From positions 1 to 12,017 of the forward strand of contig CANHUM010000020.1 of NCBI GenBank assembly GCA_947463845.1: DNA of 12,017 nt. Reading direction: 5' to 3'. Shown here piece after piece: positions 1 through 6,325 of the stretch (within the stretch, counting starts at the first letter, position 1; the number at the start of each line of letters is the position of its first letter). The position numbers and the translations under genes are program-made. The DNA comes from Comamonadaceae bacterium. Its GTDB lineage: Bacteria > Pseudomonadota > Gammaproteobacteria > Burkholderiales > Burkholderiaceae_C. The notes beneath the pieces were generated by a model. That model did no database searches. It had not been told where the DNA came from and worked only from the letters and a program-made list of their open reading frames with translations.

Positions 1-483
1 CAAGTCACTGATGTACTGCGGGCTGAGCAAGTCCAGAAACTCGGTGGCCACAGGCAGGCCGACATCGAGGATGTCCAGCAACAATTGGCGCGCCATCTCC
101 AGCCCTTGGTTCATGGCAAAGCTGCCGTCCAGGTGCGGGTCGTTGATGTAGCCCTTCCAGCCCACCGTGGTGCGGGGCTTTTCAAAGTACACGCGCATCA
201 CGATGTGCAGGTCTTGGGCGTGCTGCTCTGCTTGGATCTTGAGCAGCCGGGCGTAGGCGATGGCCTGGTCATGGTCATGAATCGAGCAGGGTCCGACCAC
301 CACCACCAAACGGTCGTCCCGGCCTTGCAGCACGTTCGAGATGTCTTGCCGGGAGCGCTCGACCAGCGCCAGGTGTGCAGCTGATGCGGGCAGCCGCTCT
401 TCGAGTAGCGCAGGCGTCATGAGGGGGCGCACCGAAGCGATGCGGGTGTCGTCAGTGCGGGTCTTGTCTTGGGTGGAAAGCAT
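1..483 (-). CDS. aroG: class I 3-deoxy-7-phosphoheptulonate (DAHP) synthase, 5' part only
   Basis: This gene condenses phosphoenolpyruvate with erythrose-4-phosphate, the first committed step of aromatic amino acid synthesis in the cytosol. The window holds the first 161 residues; the gene runs off the left edge, where about 190 more residues are expected for the AroF/G/H family. Translating the minus strand from the ATG at 483 gives the family landmarks: VVVGPCSIHD at residues 61-70, with the metal-binding Cys66, and MRVYFEKPRTTVGWKGYIND at 96-115, with the PEP-contacting Arg97 and Lys102 (equivalents of E. coli AroG Arg92 and Lys97). HLDGSF follows at 117-122. The N-terminus is collinear with AroG, which supports this start, although no clear Shine-Dalgarno sequence precedes it. 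The family is certain. Which isozyme it is (Phe-, Tyr- or Trp-sensitive) cannot be decided here, so the symbol is the usual Burkholderiales one rather than proven. Confidence 0.95.
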   Translation of the reverse strand, partial: MLSTQDKTRTDDTRIASVRPLMTPALLEERLPASAAHLALVERSRQDISNVLQGRDDRLVVVVGPCSIHDHDQAIAYARLLKIQAEQHAQDLHIVMRVYFEKPRTTVGWKGYINDPHLDGSFAMNQGLEMARQLLLDILDVGLPVATEFLDLLSPQYISDL

Positions 484-532
484 GGATCAAATCGGAAGAA
501 CAATCGGTGTGCGCTGGGTCACGCAGTCCAGT

Positions 533-561
533 ATTAAAGCGCGAGTCTGAGGTTCCTGGAA
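533..561 (-). promoter_or_regulatory. weak candidate promoter for the DAHP synthase gene
   Basis: On the minus strand a TTTAAT box (538-533) matches five of six bases of the -10 consensus. It lies 17 nt from a poor -35, TTCCAG (561-556). This would give a leader of roughly 40 nt before the ATG at 483. The assignment rests almost entirely on the -10 match and is tentative. Confidence 0.25.
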
Positions 562-621
562 AACACAGAACCCGGCTGCCACTTTTCCCCGTTGTTTGCG
601 GCCCTTTGGCGAGCGGTCACA

Positions 622-1227
622 ATGCGCCACATGAAACGTCTTTACGCCTATTTTTTCCGCGGCCTGATCACTTTTTTGCCGGTCGGCCTCACGGTCTACG
701 TGCTCTACCTGTTTGTGACCTGGGTCGAGGGTCTGGCCATGCGCGTGCTGCGCCCGGTCACAGGTGATTTTTACCTGCCTGGCCTGGGCATTTTGCTGGG
801 CACAGCGCTGATCCTGGTGCTGGGCTTTCTGGTGTCGCAACCTTTCATGAAGCGGGTGTTGGGTTGGGTGGAGCTGCCCTTCACCAACTTGCCCTTGGTC
901 AAAAGCATTTACTCCTCGCTCAAGAGTTTTGCCGACTACTTCTCACCCAACGAGCAAAACGCACAACAGGTGGTGCTGCTGAAAAAGCCGGACAGCGACC
1001 TGTCCATCATTGGCCTGGTGACGCGCCAGCAACTGAGCGATCTGCCGCTGGACGCACAGACCCGTGAGCATGTGGCGGTCTACCTGCCCATGGGCTACAT
1101 GATTGGCGGCTACACCGTGTTTGTGCCGCGCGAGTGGGTGCAGGTGCTGGACATGTCGGTGGAAGAGGCCATGCGCGCCTCATTGACGGCATGGATGGGC
1201 AGCACCCCCAATCCACCCAGAGATTAA
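622..1227 (+). CDS. DUF502 family inner-membrane protein
   Basis: This is a 201-residue membrane protein of the DUF502 family, whose biochemical role is not established. Two hydrophobic segments are visible, at about residues 13-33 (starting RGLITFLPVGLTVYVLY) and 53-72 (LPGLGILLGTALILVLGFLV). A mostly soluble domain follows with the family-typical stretch PLVKSIYSSLKSF and, later, YLPMGYMIGGYTVFVP. Three in-frame starts exist: TTG 592, ATG 622 and ATG 631. I prefer ATG 622 because GAG at 611-613 lies 8 nt upstream. ATG 631 (MKRLYAYFFRG) is nearly as good and also leaves the first helix intact. TTG 592 would add an atypical leader. The gene is divergent from the DAHP synthase gene across about 140 bp and convergent with the AraC-type regulator, ending 49 bp from it. 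No intrinsic terminator is visible between the two. Confidence 0.88.
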   Translation: MRHMKRLYAYFFRGLITFLPVGLTVYVLYLFVTWVEGLAMRVLRPVTGDFYLPGLGILLGTALILVLGFLVSQPFMKRVLGWVELPFTNLPLVKSIYSSLKSFADYFSPNEQNAQQVVLLKKPDSDLSIIGLVTRQQLSDLPLDAQTREHVAVYLPMGYMIGGYTVFVPREWVQVLDMSVEEAMRASLTAWMGSTPNPPRD

Positions 1228-1276
1228 GTTCAGAAGCTTTCCACTGCTGGTTTCGAAGCCGTCATTCCAAACCCGG

Positions 1277-2245
1277 CTAGAACTGTCCGCCTTGTTTTTC
1301 AAGGTTTTGGTTCCGGAAGTCGCTGGGGCTTGCGCCCGTGTGTTCCTTGAACAAACGGCTGAAGTGCGAGGGGTTGCCGAAACCCCAGGACACCGCGATG
1401 TCGGTGATCGCCCGGGATTTGGGAGTCGTCGTCTGAAGGTCCTTGATGCAGGCCTCCAGACGCATGCGCTGGATGTAGGCCGCGACCGACTCCCCTTGGC
1501 CCTCGAAAGCGTTGTACAAATGTCTTCGGCTGCAATTGAGCGCACGCGCAATGCCATCGACGTTCAAATCGGGGTCCCTCAAATACTTGTGCACATGTTG
1601 TCGGATCCTGTCGCGCAAGGCCTCCCTTTGCGTCATCGCTGTTTCCTGGCCAGCCAGTTCAGACAATGACAGCTTGACCAGGTCAATGATCAGATCGCCC
1701 GCCCCTTGGGCCGCACTGTCGCTCATGTAGGGCAGCTCCAGATAGGTGTTGCGCATCGCTTCCAGCGCGACCCGGGAGATCCCTCCAGCGCCAAGGCGTC
1801 TGGCCATCAAACCATCCAGGCGCAAGCCTCTTTGGGCAGCCTGATCCTTGGGCACCATCACGATCAAATGCTCGACACGGCTGGGGTTGGCCACTTCATA
1901 GGCGGTGGTGGTGTCGTAAATCACCCACCCACCCACATCCGCTTTGGCTTCGCGCTGCATTTGCTGAACCTGTGCCTGACCGTGCCAGGGGGCCACGATT
2001 TTCAAATAAGGCACTTCACTGGTGCGGGCCATCTGAGGCGTTCTGATCACCCGATGCCGGGAGGCTTCCAGCTTGGTCAAGATCACCTGACCCGCGCGGG
2101 AAGTTTGCATATGGCCGTCAAAAACGGTGTCGCCGTACAGGTCGGAATCCAATCCGCCAAATTGCTGGGTGATCCATTCAGACCACTGCCCCAACCTGTC
2201 CTTGGCAGGCAGCGCGTCTGTAGACATTGACAGGGTGGTGGCCAT
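1277..2245 (-). CDS. AraC-family transcriptional regulator, FeaR-like architecture
   Basis: This is a 322-residue DNA-binding activator or dual regulator. The N-terminal half (about 25-195) resembles the AraC-binding-like domain found in FeaR and related regulators of aromatic or amine catabolism. The C-terminal 100 residues form the AraC double helix-turn-helix. The first HTH is at about 227-247 (LNVDGIARALNCSRRHLYNAF). The second is at about 279-311 and carries the family signature IAVSWGFGNPSHFSRLFKEH followed by GASPSDFR. The gene is divergent from the binding-protein/Liv/aldehyde dehydrogenase cluster across 210 bp, the usual layout of a local regulator, so it probably controls that cluster. 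The ATG at 2245 lies about 15 nt from the predicted transcription start and has only a weak Shine-Dalgarno sequence. ATG 2227 is an alternative start that would remove six residues. The family call is firm; the inducer is unknown. Confidence 0.93.
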   Translation of the reverse strand: MATTLSMSTDALPAKDRLGQWSEWITQQFGGLDSDLYGDTVFDGHMQTSRAGQVILTKLEASRHRVIRTPQMARTSEVPYLKIVAPWHGQAQVQQMQREAKADVGGWVIYDTTTAYEVANPSRVEHLIVMVPKDQAAQRGLRLDGLMARRLGAGGISRVALEAMRNTYLELPYMSDSAAQGAGDLIIDLVKLSLSELAGQETAMTQREALRDRIRQHVHKYLRDPDLNVDGIARALNCSRRHLYNAFEGQGESVAAYIQRMRLEACIKDLQTTTPKSRAITDIAVSWGFGNPSHFSRLFKEHTGASPSDFRNQNLEKQGGQF

Positions 2246-2267
2246 GGGGATTTTTTCTCAAAAATTC

Positions 2268-2296
2268 ATTATGAACAGGCATCAAAACCCCCTCAA
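2268..2296 (-). promoter_or_regulatory. sigma-70-type promoter of the AraC-family regulator
   Basis: On the minus strand the -35 box TTGAGG (2296-2291) and the -10 box CATAAT (2273-2268) are separated by exactly 17 nt and match the consensus at four and five of six positions. Transcription would start near 2261, leaving a short leader before the ATG at 2245. The -35 box lies within the left arm of the inverted repeat at 2290-2312. Confidence 0.55.
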
Positions 2297-2312
2297 TGAC
2301 CAAGATTGAGGG
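2290..2312. promoter_or_regulatory. perfect inverted repeat, candidate operator
   Basis: CCCTCAAT (2290-2297) and ATTGAGGG (2305-2312) are perfect 8-bp complements around a 7-nt spacer. The repeat lies in the divergent region between the regulator and the transport operon. Its left arm includes the -35 hexamer of the regulator's candidate promoter, so a protein bound here would be placed to repress that promoter. AraC-family sites are often direct rather than inverted repeats, so another regulator is possible. There is no adjacent T-run, which argues against a terminator. Confidence 0.5.
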
Positions 2313-2350
2313 ATTACCCGAATGCCAATGCGCACGCTGAAATCGAAACA

Positions 2351-2366
2351 GTGCACAAATTGCACA
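2351..2366. promoter_or_regulatory. short dyad/direct repeat in divergent region
   Basis: GTGCA (2351-2355) and TGCAC (2361-2365) form an inverted repeat around 5 nt. The same stretch also reads as two TGCACA direct repeats, starting at 2352 and 2361. It lies about 90-105 bp before the binding-protein start codon, a plausible activator position. Whether it is bound by the adjacent AraC-type regulator is inference. Confidence 0.3.
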
Positions 2367-2391
2367 GCATCCCGGAAATTTTCCAGATAAC

Positions 2392-2420
2392 TTCACAAAG
2401 TAATTTCCCTTTTTCACAAC
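2392..2420 (+). promoter_or_regulatory. tentative activator-dependent promoter of the transport operon
   Basis: TTCACA (2392-2397) matches the -35 consensus at five of six positions. Seventeen nt later CACAAC (2415-2420) matches the -10 at only three of six. A weak -10 with a good -35 would suit a promoter needing the adjacent AraC-type activator. The call is tentative; no better pair was found in the gap. Confidence 0.27.
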
Positions 2421-2455
2421 AGGGTCTGCTCAGATCCACCAACAGGAGACAAGAC

Positions 2456-3646
2456 ATGACAACCCGTCGACAAATCATTCAGGGTGCCGCCGCCTTGGGC
2501 GCTGCTTCGCTGGCACCGGCATTGCACGCTCAAGTCAAACCTGTGCGCATTGGTTATGCGATGGCACGCACCGGACCATGGACTGGTGGTGCGCAGGTCA
2601 GCCAGGAACCCAACTACCTGCTTTGGGCCGAGCAAATCAACGCCGCTGGCGGGCTGGATGTCAAAGGCGTCAAGCGCCCCATCGAATTGATCAGCTCCGA
2701 TGACCGCAGCGATGTGGAAACCTGCGTGCGCACCTACGAAAAACTCATGGGTTCGGACAAGGTCGACCTGGTCTTGCCCCCTTGGGGCAGCAATGCCAAC
2801 TTTGCCGTGGCACCGCTGGCCAACCGTTTCGGTTACCCCTTCCTGGCACCCACGGCGCTGAGTCGCAAACTGGTCGAGATGAAGTTGCCTTACTTCTTCT
2901 TGCTGCTCCAGCAGCCTCAACCCATGACCAATGCCTTGGTGGACATGTTCAAGGCCAATGGGGTCAAAACCATTGCTTGCATTTATGTGGACGACCTGTT
3001 TGGTCTGGAAAACTACGCCGCCCTGAAGATCGCACTGCAAGGCAGTGGCATCCAGATGGTCGAAGAAAAGAGCTATCCCGGTGGCGTGAAAGACCTGTCA
3101 CCTGTTTTGCGAAGCATCAAGGACAAAAATCCAGACGCTTTTGTGGGCTTCACCTATCCACCGGACACCATCTTGGCAAGCCGCCAGTCCAAAGAAGTGG
3201 GTTTCAATCCCAAGTTCTTCTACGCCTCGGTGGGCACGGCCTTCCAGCTGTACCGCAACGTCATGACGCCCACAGGTGCTGAAGGCGTGATGGGCATGGG
3301 CTCCTGGAATGCCAAGACCAGCCCCGGCGCCAAGGCTTACTTTGACGCACACACCAAGAAGTTTGGCGGCAAAGAGCCCGACCGCTGGGCCAGCGGCCAC
3401 ACATGGGCTGGCCTGGAAATCCTGACCGCAGGTGTCAAGCAGGTTGGTCTGGACAAGAAAGCCTTGCGCGATTACATCGCCAACACCACCCACAAAACCA
3501 TCATTGGCGATGTGAAGTTCACGGGCAGCGAAAACACCGCCACCCCTGGCACCGTCAGCCAATGGCAAAACGGCGAGTTTGAAGTGGTCTGGCCGCCCAA
3601 ACTGGCCACCGCCAAGCTCAACACCAACAAACCTGTCTGGAAATAA
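2456..3646 (+). CDS. Liv-type ABC transporter periplasmic substrate-binding protein
   Basis: This 396-residue protein captures a substrate in the periplasm and delivers it to the LivHM permease. The start at ATG 2456 is set by AGGAGA (2444-2449), 6 nt upstream, and by the signal peptide that begins there. TTRRQIIQG at residues 2-10 is a twin-arginine motif, followed by an Ala-rich core and a likely cleavage site at LHA-QV near residue 25. The mature protein begins VRIGYAMARTGPWTGG and continues with EINAAGG-like text (EQINAAGGLDVKG) typical of the Peripla_BP_6 / type I periplasmic binding fold. LVLPPWGSNANFAVAPLANR and GFTYPPDTILASRQSKEVGF are further recognisable stretches. It is the first gene of the cluster, with 3 nt to livH. 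Family members bind branched-chain amino acids, amides, urea or aromatic acids. The neighbouring aldehyde dehydrogenase favours an aromatic or other organic acid, but this is inference. Confidence 0.93.
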   Translation: MTTRRQIIQGAAALGAASLAPALHAQVKPVRIGYAMARTGPWTGGAQVSQEPNYLLWAEQINAAGGLDVKGVKRPIELISSDDRSDVETCVRTYEKLMGSDKVDLVLPPWGSNANFAVAPLANRFGYPFLAPTALSRKLVEMKLPYFFLLLQQPQPMTNALVDMFKANGVKTIACIYVDDLFGLENYAALKIALQGSGIQMVEEKSYPGGVKDLSPVLRSIKDKNPDAFVGFTYPPDTILASRQSKEVGFNPKFFYASVGTAFQLYRNVMTPTGAEGVMGMGSWNAKTSPGAKAYFDAHTKKFGGKEPDRWASGHTWAGLEILTAGVKQVGLDKKALRDYIANTTHKTIIGDVKFTGSENTATPGTVSQWQNGEFEVVWPPKLATAKLNTNKPVWK

Positions 3647-3649
3647 AAC

Positions 3650-4525
3650 GTGTCGATGACCGCCTGGTTGGAGCTCATTGCCAGTGGCTTGATCACTGGC
3701 GGCATCTATGCACTGGTTGCGCTGGGGCTGAATCTGCAATACGGCCTCATGCGCATCCTCAATATCGCGCATGGTGAATTTTTGATGGTGGGGGCCTACC
3801 TCACCTGGATGGTTCAGACACAGTTTGGCCTCTCGCCTTTGCTCATGCTGCCGGTGTCGTTTGGGGTGCTCATGCTGGTCGGGCTGGTGGTTCACTGGCT
3901 GTGCTTCAGACGACTGAACGCCACCTCGCCCAACCTGGATATCTTTGAGGCCCGGGGCCTGATGGTGGCCTTCGGTCTGATGTTCCTGATCCAAAACATG
4001 GTGTCGGCCATTTGGGGTGGCGAGCTTCGCGGCTACGACTTCATGACCGATCCTGTCGCCATCGGTGGCGCCCAATTTGCCGCCAACAAATTGCTGGTTT
4101 TCGTGATGGCCTTGGTGTTCAGCCTGGGCTTGATGATGGTTTTGCGCAAAACCTTGCTGGGCAAAGGGGTCCGGGCACTCATGCAATCGCAAGTCGGTGC
4201 GCAGTTGGTGGGCATCAACACCCGCACCTTGCACCCCTTGATGTTCGGCATCGGTCTGGGCTTGTCTGGACTGGCCGGGTGTCTGCTGTCCATGGCTTAC
4301 ACCATCTCGCCCGCCATGGGTGAGCCTTACACGGTCACGGCCTTGATCGTGATCACCTTGGGAGGCTTTGGCAGCATGGGCGGCGCACTGGCAGGTGGAC
4401 TCATGCTGGGTGTGATTGAAGCGCTGGGCATGCACTTCACCAACCCATCGCTCAAGGCCTTGCTGTCTTATGTCGTCTTCATTGGCGTGTTGCTGTTCCG
4501 TCCAAGAGGGCTTTTTGCAAAATGA
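3650..4525 (+). CDS. livH: LivH-type ABC transporter permease
   Basis: This 291-residue inner-membrane permease is one of the two that form the translocation channel. It is rich in hydrophobic helices. The N-terminal stretch GLITGGIYALVALGLNLQYG is followed by MRILNIAHGEFLMVGAY (about 34-50), a hallmark of LivH. The cytoplasmic coupling loop GKGVRALMQSQVGAQLVGIN (171-190) corresponds to the EAA-like loop, and LGGFGSMGGALAGGLMLGVIE (about 237-257) is also diagnostic. The GTG at 3650 is preferred because GGAAA lies about 8 nt upstream. ATG 3656 is an alternative that loses only two residues. The stop codon overlaps the livM start by 4 nt (ATGA), indicating translational coupling. The symbol names the family; transport of leucine is not implied. 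Confidence 0.93.
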   Translation: MSMTAWLELIASGLITGGIYALVALGLNLQYGLMRILNIAHGEFLMVGAYLTWMVQTQFGLSPLLMLPVSFGVLMLVGLVVHWLCFRRLNATSPNLDIFEARGLMVAFGLMFLIQNMVSAIWGGELRGYDFMTDPVAIGGAQFAANKLLVFVMALVFSLGLMMVLRKTLLGKGVRALMQSQVGAQLVGINTRTLHPLMFGIGLGLSGLAGCLLSMAYTISPAMGEPYTVTALIVITLGGFGSMGGALAGGLMLGVIEALGMHFTNPSLKALLSYVVFIGVLLFRPRGLFAK

Positions 4526-5544
4526 ACTCCAAGAATTTGATGTGGCGTGACTTGCTCGTGCTGTTTGGTCTGACAGGCTGGGCATTGGCCTTGCCAGGAT
4601 ATGGCAGTGAATTCGCCATGTCGATGGCCTTGACTTGCCTGATGTATGTCGCGCTCTCCACCAGTTGGGGGTTTTTCTGTGGCGCCTCACGTTACTTGTC
4701 GTTGGCCACTTCCGCTTTTTTCGGTCTGGGCGCCTACACCACGGCCATGAACCTGGACACCTTGCCCTGGGCCAGTGCCATCGCCCTGGGCGCCGGCATT
4801 GCCGCAGCGGTGGCGGTGGTGATGGGTCTGGGTGTGCTGCACCTTCGGGGCACCTACTTTGCCGTCTTGACATTCGGCATGGCCGAGTTGATTCGCCACG
4901 CCATCAGTTACTACGAAAAATCGGTGCACGGTACGGTGGGGCGTGTGCTGACCACCGTGCCAGAGATGAACACCATCTACCACACCGTTTTGTTGCTGGC
5001 GGTGATTTCTGTTGGACTGTCCATTGCATTGCGGCGGACACGGTTTGGCTTGGCACTGCTGGGCATCGGCGGCGATGAGCAACGCGCCCAAACCCTGGGG
5101 GTCAACACCCGATGGATCAAGGTCGCTGGTTTTGCCTTGACCGCAGCGGTGGCTGGGGGTGTGGGAGCGGCCATGGCCGTGCGCTGGACTTACATTGACC
5201 CCCACACCGCTTTCAATCCGTTCATCGGTTTTCAGACGGTGCTGATCGCCCTCATTGGTGGGGCCATGACGATTTGGGGACCGCTGATTGCAGCGATTGT
5301 GTTCAGCATCCTGGCGGAAACCTTGCGCTTGCAAGCGCCTCAAATCTACATGATGACGCTGGGATTCCTGTTGATCCTCAGCGTGCTTTATTTGCCCGGT
5401 GGATTGGCATCCCTGCGCTGGCAGACCGTCAAGGACTGGCGGACAGATGCACGGCAATGGTGGAAAGATCTTCGCTATGACTTGAGCGGAGACAAAGCGC
5501 GAGACAAGCAGCGCGCCAAGGAGAGACGCATTGTCGGCGCCTAA
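4522..5544 (+). CDS. livM: LivM-type ABC transporter permease with charged C-terminal tail
   Basis: This is the second permease of the channel, 340 residues. Hydrophobic helices occupy most of residues 12-290. LSTSWGFFCGASRYLSLATSAFFGLGAYTT-type text near 46-74 and LGVLHLRGTYFAVLTFGMAE (about 103-122) are standard for LivM. The coupling loop GIGGDEQRAQTLGVNT (181-196) carries the G-x-D-x-x-RA-x-x-LG-x-N pattern. The core ends at YLPGGLASL (290-298). The last 40 or so residues are highly charged and aromatic (DWRTDARQWWKDLRYD and KARDKQRAKERR), a longer cytoplasmic tail than most LivM proteins have. The start ATG overlaps the livH stop by 4 nt, and the 3' end overlaps livG by 14 nt. Confidence 0.93.
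   Translation: MNSKNLMWRDLLVLFGLTGWALALPGYGSEFAMSMALTCLMYVALSTSWGFFCGASRYLSLATSAFFGLGAYTTAMNLDTLPWASAIALGAGIAAAVAVVMGLGVLHLRGTYFAVLTFGMAELIRHAISYYEKSVHGTVGRVLTTVPEMNTIYHTVLLLAVISVGLSIALRRTRFGLALLGIGGDEQRAQTLGVNTRWIKVAGFALTAAVAGGVGAAMAVRWTYIDPHTAFNPFIGFQTVLIALIGGAMTIWGPLIAAIVFSILAETLRLQAPQIYMMTLGFLLILSVLYLPGGLASLRWQTVKDWRTDARQWWKDLRYDLSGDKARDKQRAKERRIVGA
5518..5523 (+). promoter_or_regulatory. ribosome-binding site that fixes the livG TTG start
   Basis: AAGGAG ends 7 nt before TTG 5531, inside the end of livM. No ATG or GTG lies near the N-terminal end of the ATPase domain, so this strong site makes the TTG the credible start. Confidence 0.75.
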
Positions 5545-6325
5545 CAACCTCCTGCTGCGTGCGCAGGACATCACGGTCCGCTTTGGCGGTCTGACCGCTG
5601 TCGATGCGGTCAGTGTCGACATCCGTGCGGGTGAATTGGTCGGCATCATGGGTCCCAACGGGGCGGGTAAAACAACCTTTTTCAATGCCATATCCGGCGT
5701 CACGTCCTTGACGGCGGGGCAGCTCTCGATTGAAGGCAAATCCCTCGCCGGTGCTGCGCCCCACAGTTTTGCCCGACGCGGCCTGGCCAGGACCTTTCAA
5801 ACCCCACGTGTTTTTGCCGACTTGAGCGTGAGCGAAAACATCCGCTTTGGCTTGAAATTTGCGGGTCGCAGGCCGCGCAAATACGTGTTTTGGGGGGAAG
5901 AGCTTGGGGTGCCTTGGGCGTTGCGTGACGTGACCAGCATTTTGTCGATCATTGGCCTGTCGCACCTTGCGGATTTACCGGCTGCTGCCATCACGCCGTC
6001 TCAGCAACGGATTCTGGAAATCGGCATGGCCTTGTCCACACGTCCGAAAATTTTGTTGCTGGATGAAGTGGCTGCCGGGCTGACTGAAATCGAAGTGGAA
6101 GAGATGGCCCGACTGATCCGGCGGCTGCGCGATGAACTGGATTTGTCCGTCATCTGGATTGAACATGCCGTGAAGATTTTGCTCAAGCATGTGGAGCGGG
6201 TGATCGTGCTGCATCAAGGCAAAAAAATTGCCGATGGCAAGCCCTCGGAAGTCGTCAAAAACAAGGATGTCATCGAGGCTTACCTGGGTGACGAAATGGT
6301 CAATGCTTCGGAGGGCTTGACATGA
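5531..6325 (+). CDS. livG: LivG-type ABC transporter ATP-binding protein, variant signature motif
   Basis: This 264-residue cytoplasmic ATPase is one of the two that power the LivHM permease. Walker A is GPNGAGKT (41-48), the Q-loop glutamine is at 90 (ARTFQ), Walker B is ILLLDE (174-179), and the switch histidine is H212 in IWIEHAV. The C-terminus GKKIADGKPSEVVKNKDVIEAYLG is typical of LivG. The ABC signature, normally LSGGQ or AYGQQ, reads ITPSQQR (154-160), so the conserved glycine before the glutamine is a serine. Walker B is followed by EVAAGL instead of EPAAGM. The reading frame is intact, so this looks like a subfamily variant rather than decay. The start is TTG 5531, supported by AAGGAG 7 nt upstream and overlapping livM by 14 nt. 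The stop overlaps livF by 4 nt. Confidence 0.93.
   Translation: MSAPNNLLLRAQDITVRFGGLTAVDAVSVDIRAGELVGIMGPNGAGKTTFFNAISGVTSLTAGQLSIEGKSLAGAAPHSFARRGLARTFQTPRVFADLSVSENIRFGLKFAGRRPRKYVFWGEELGVPWALRDVTSILSIIGLSHLADLPAAAITPSQQRILEIGMALSTRPKILLLDEVAAGLTEIEVEEMARLIRRLRDELDLSVIWIEHAVKILLKHVERVIVLHQGKKIADGKPSEVVKNKDVIEAYLGDEMVNASEGLT

Noticed and set aside
592..621. TTG start giving a longer DUF502 protein
   Set aside because: The extra residues (MFAALWRAVT) have no ribosome-binding site; ATG 622 or 631 puts the first helix at the usual distance from the start.
2290..2312. Inverted repeat as an intrinsic terminator
   Set aside because: No T-run follows on either strand, and it lies between divergent genes where no transcript should end.
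2351..2365. Sigma-54 promoter (-24/-12) in the divergent region
   Set aside because: The stretch has TGCAC and TTGCA but only 3 nt between the CAC and TTGC elements instead of 5, and the -24 GG is missing.
2306..2455. 50-codon N-terminal extension of the substrate-binding protein
   Set aside because: It would bury the twin-arginine signal peptide inside the protein and starts within the inverted repeat; ATG 2456 has a strong AGGAGA site.
3098..4873. Long minus-strand open frame (591 codons) opposite the binding protein, livH and livM
   Set aside because: It lies antisense to well-recognised genes, its composition is His/Gln/Pro/Arg-rich with no domain, and it arises from codon bias in GC-rich genes that leaves antisense frames without stops.
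4687..5739. 350-codon minus-strand open frame across livM and livG
   Set aside because: It is antisense to two clear ABC-transporter genes and spans their overlap, which a real gene would be unlikely to do.
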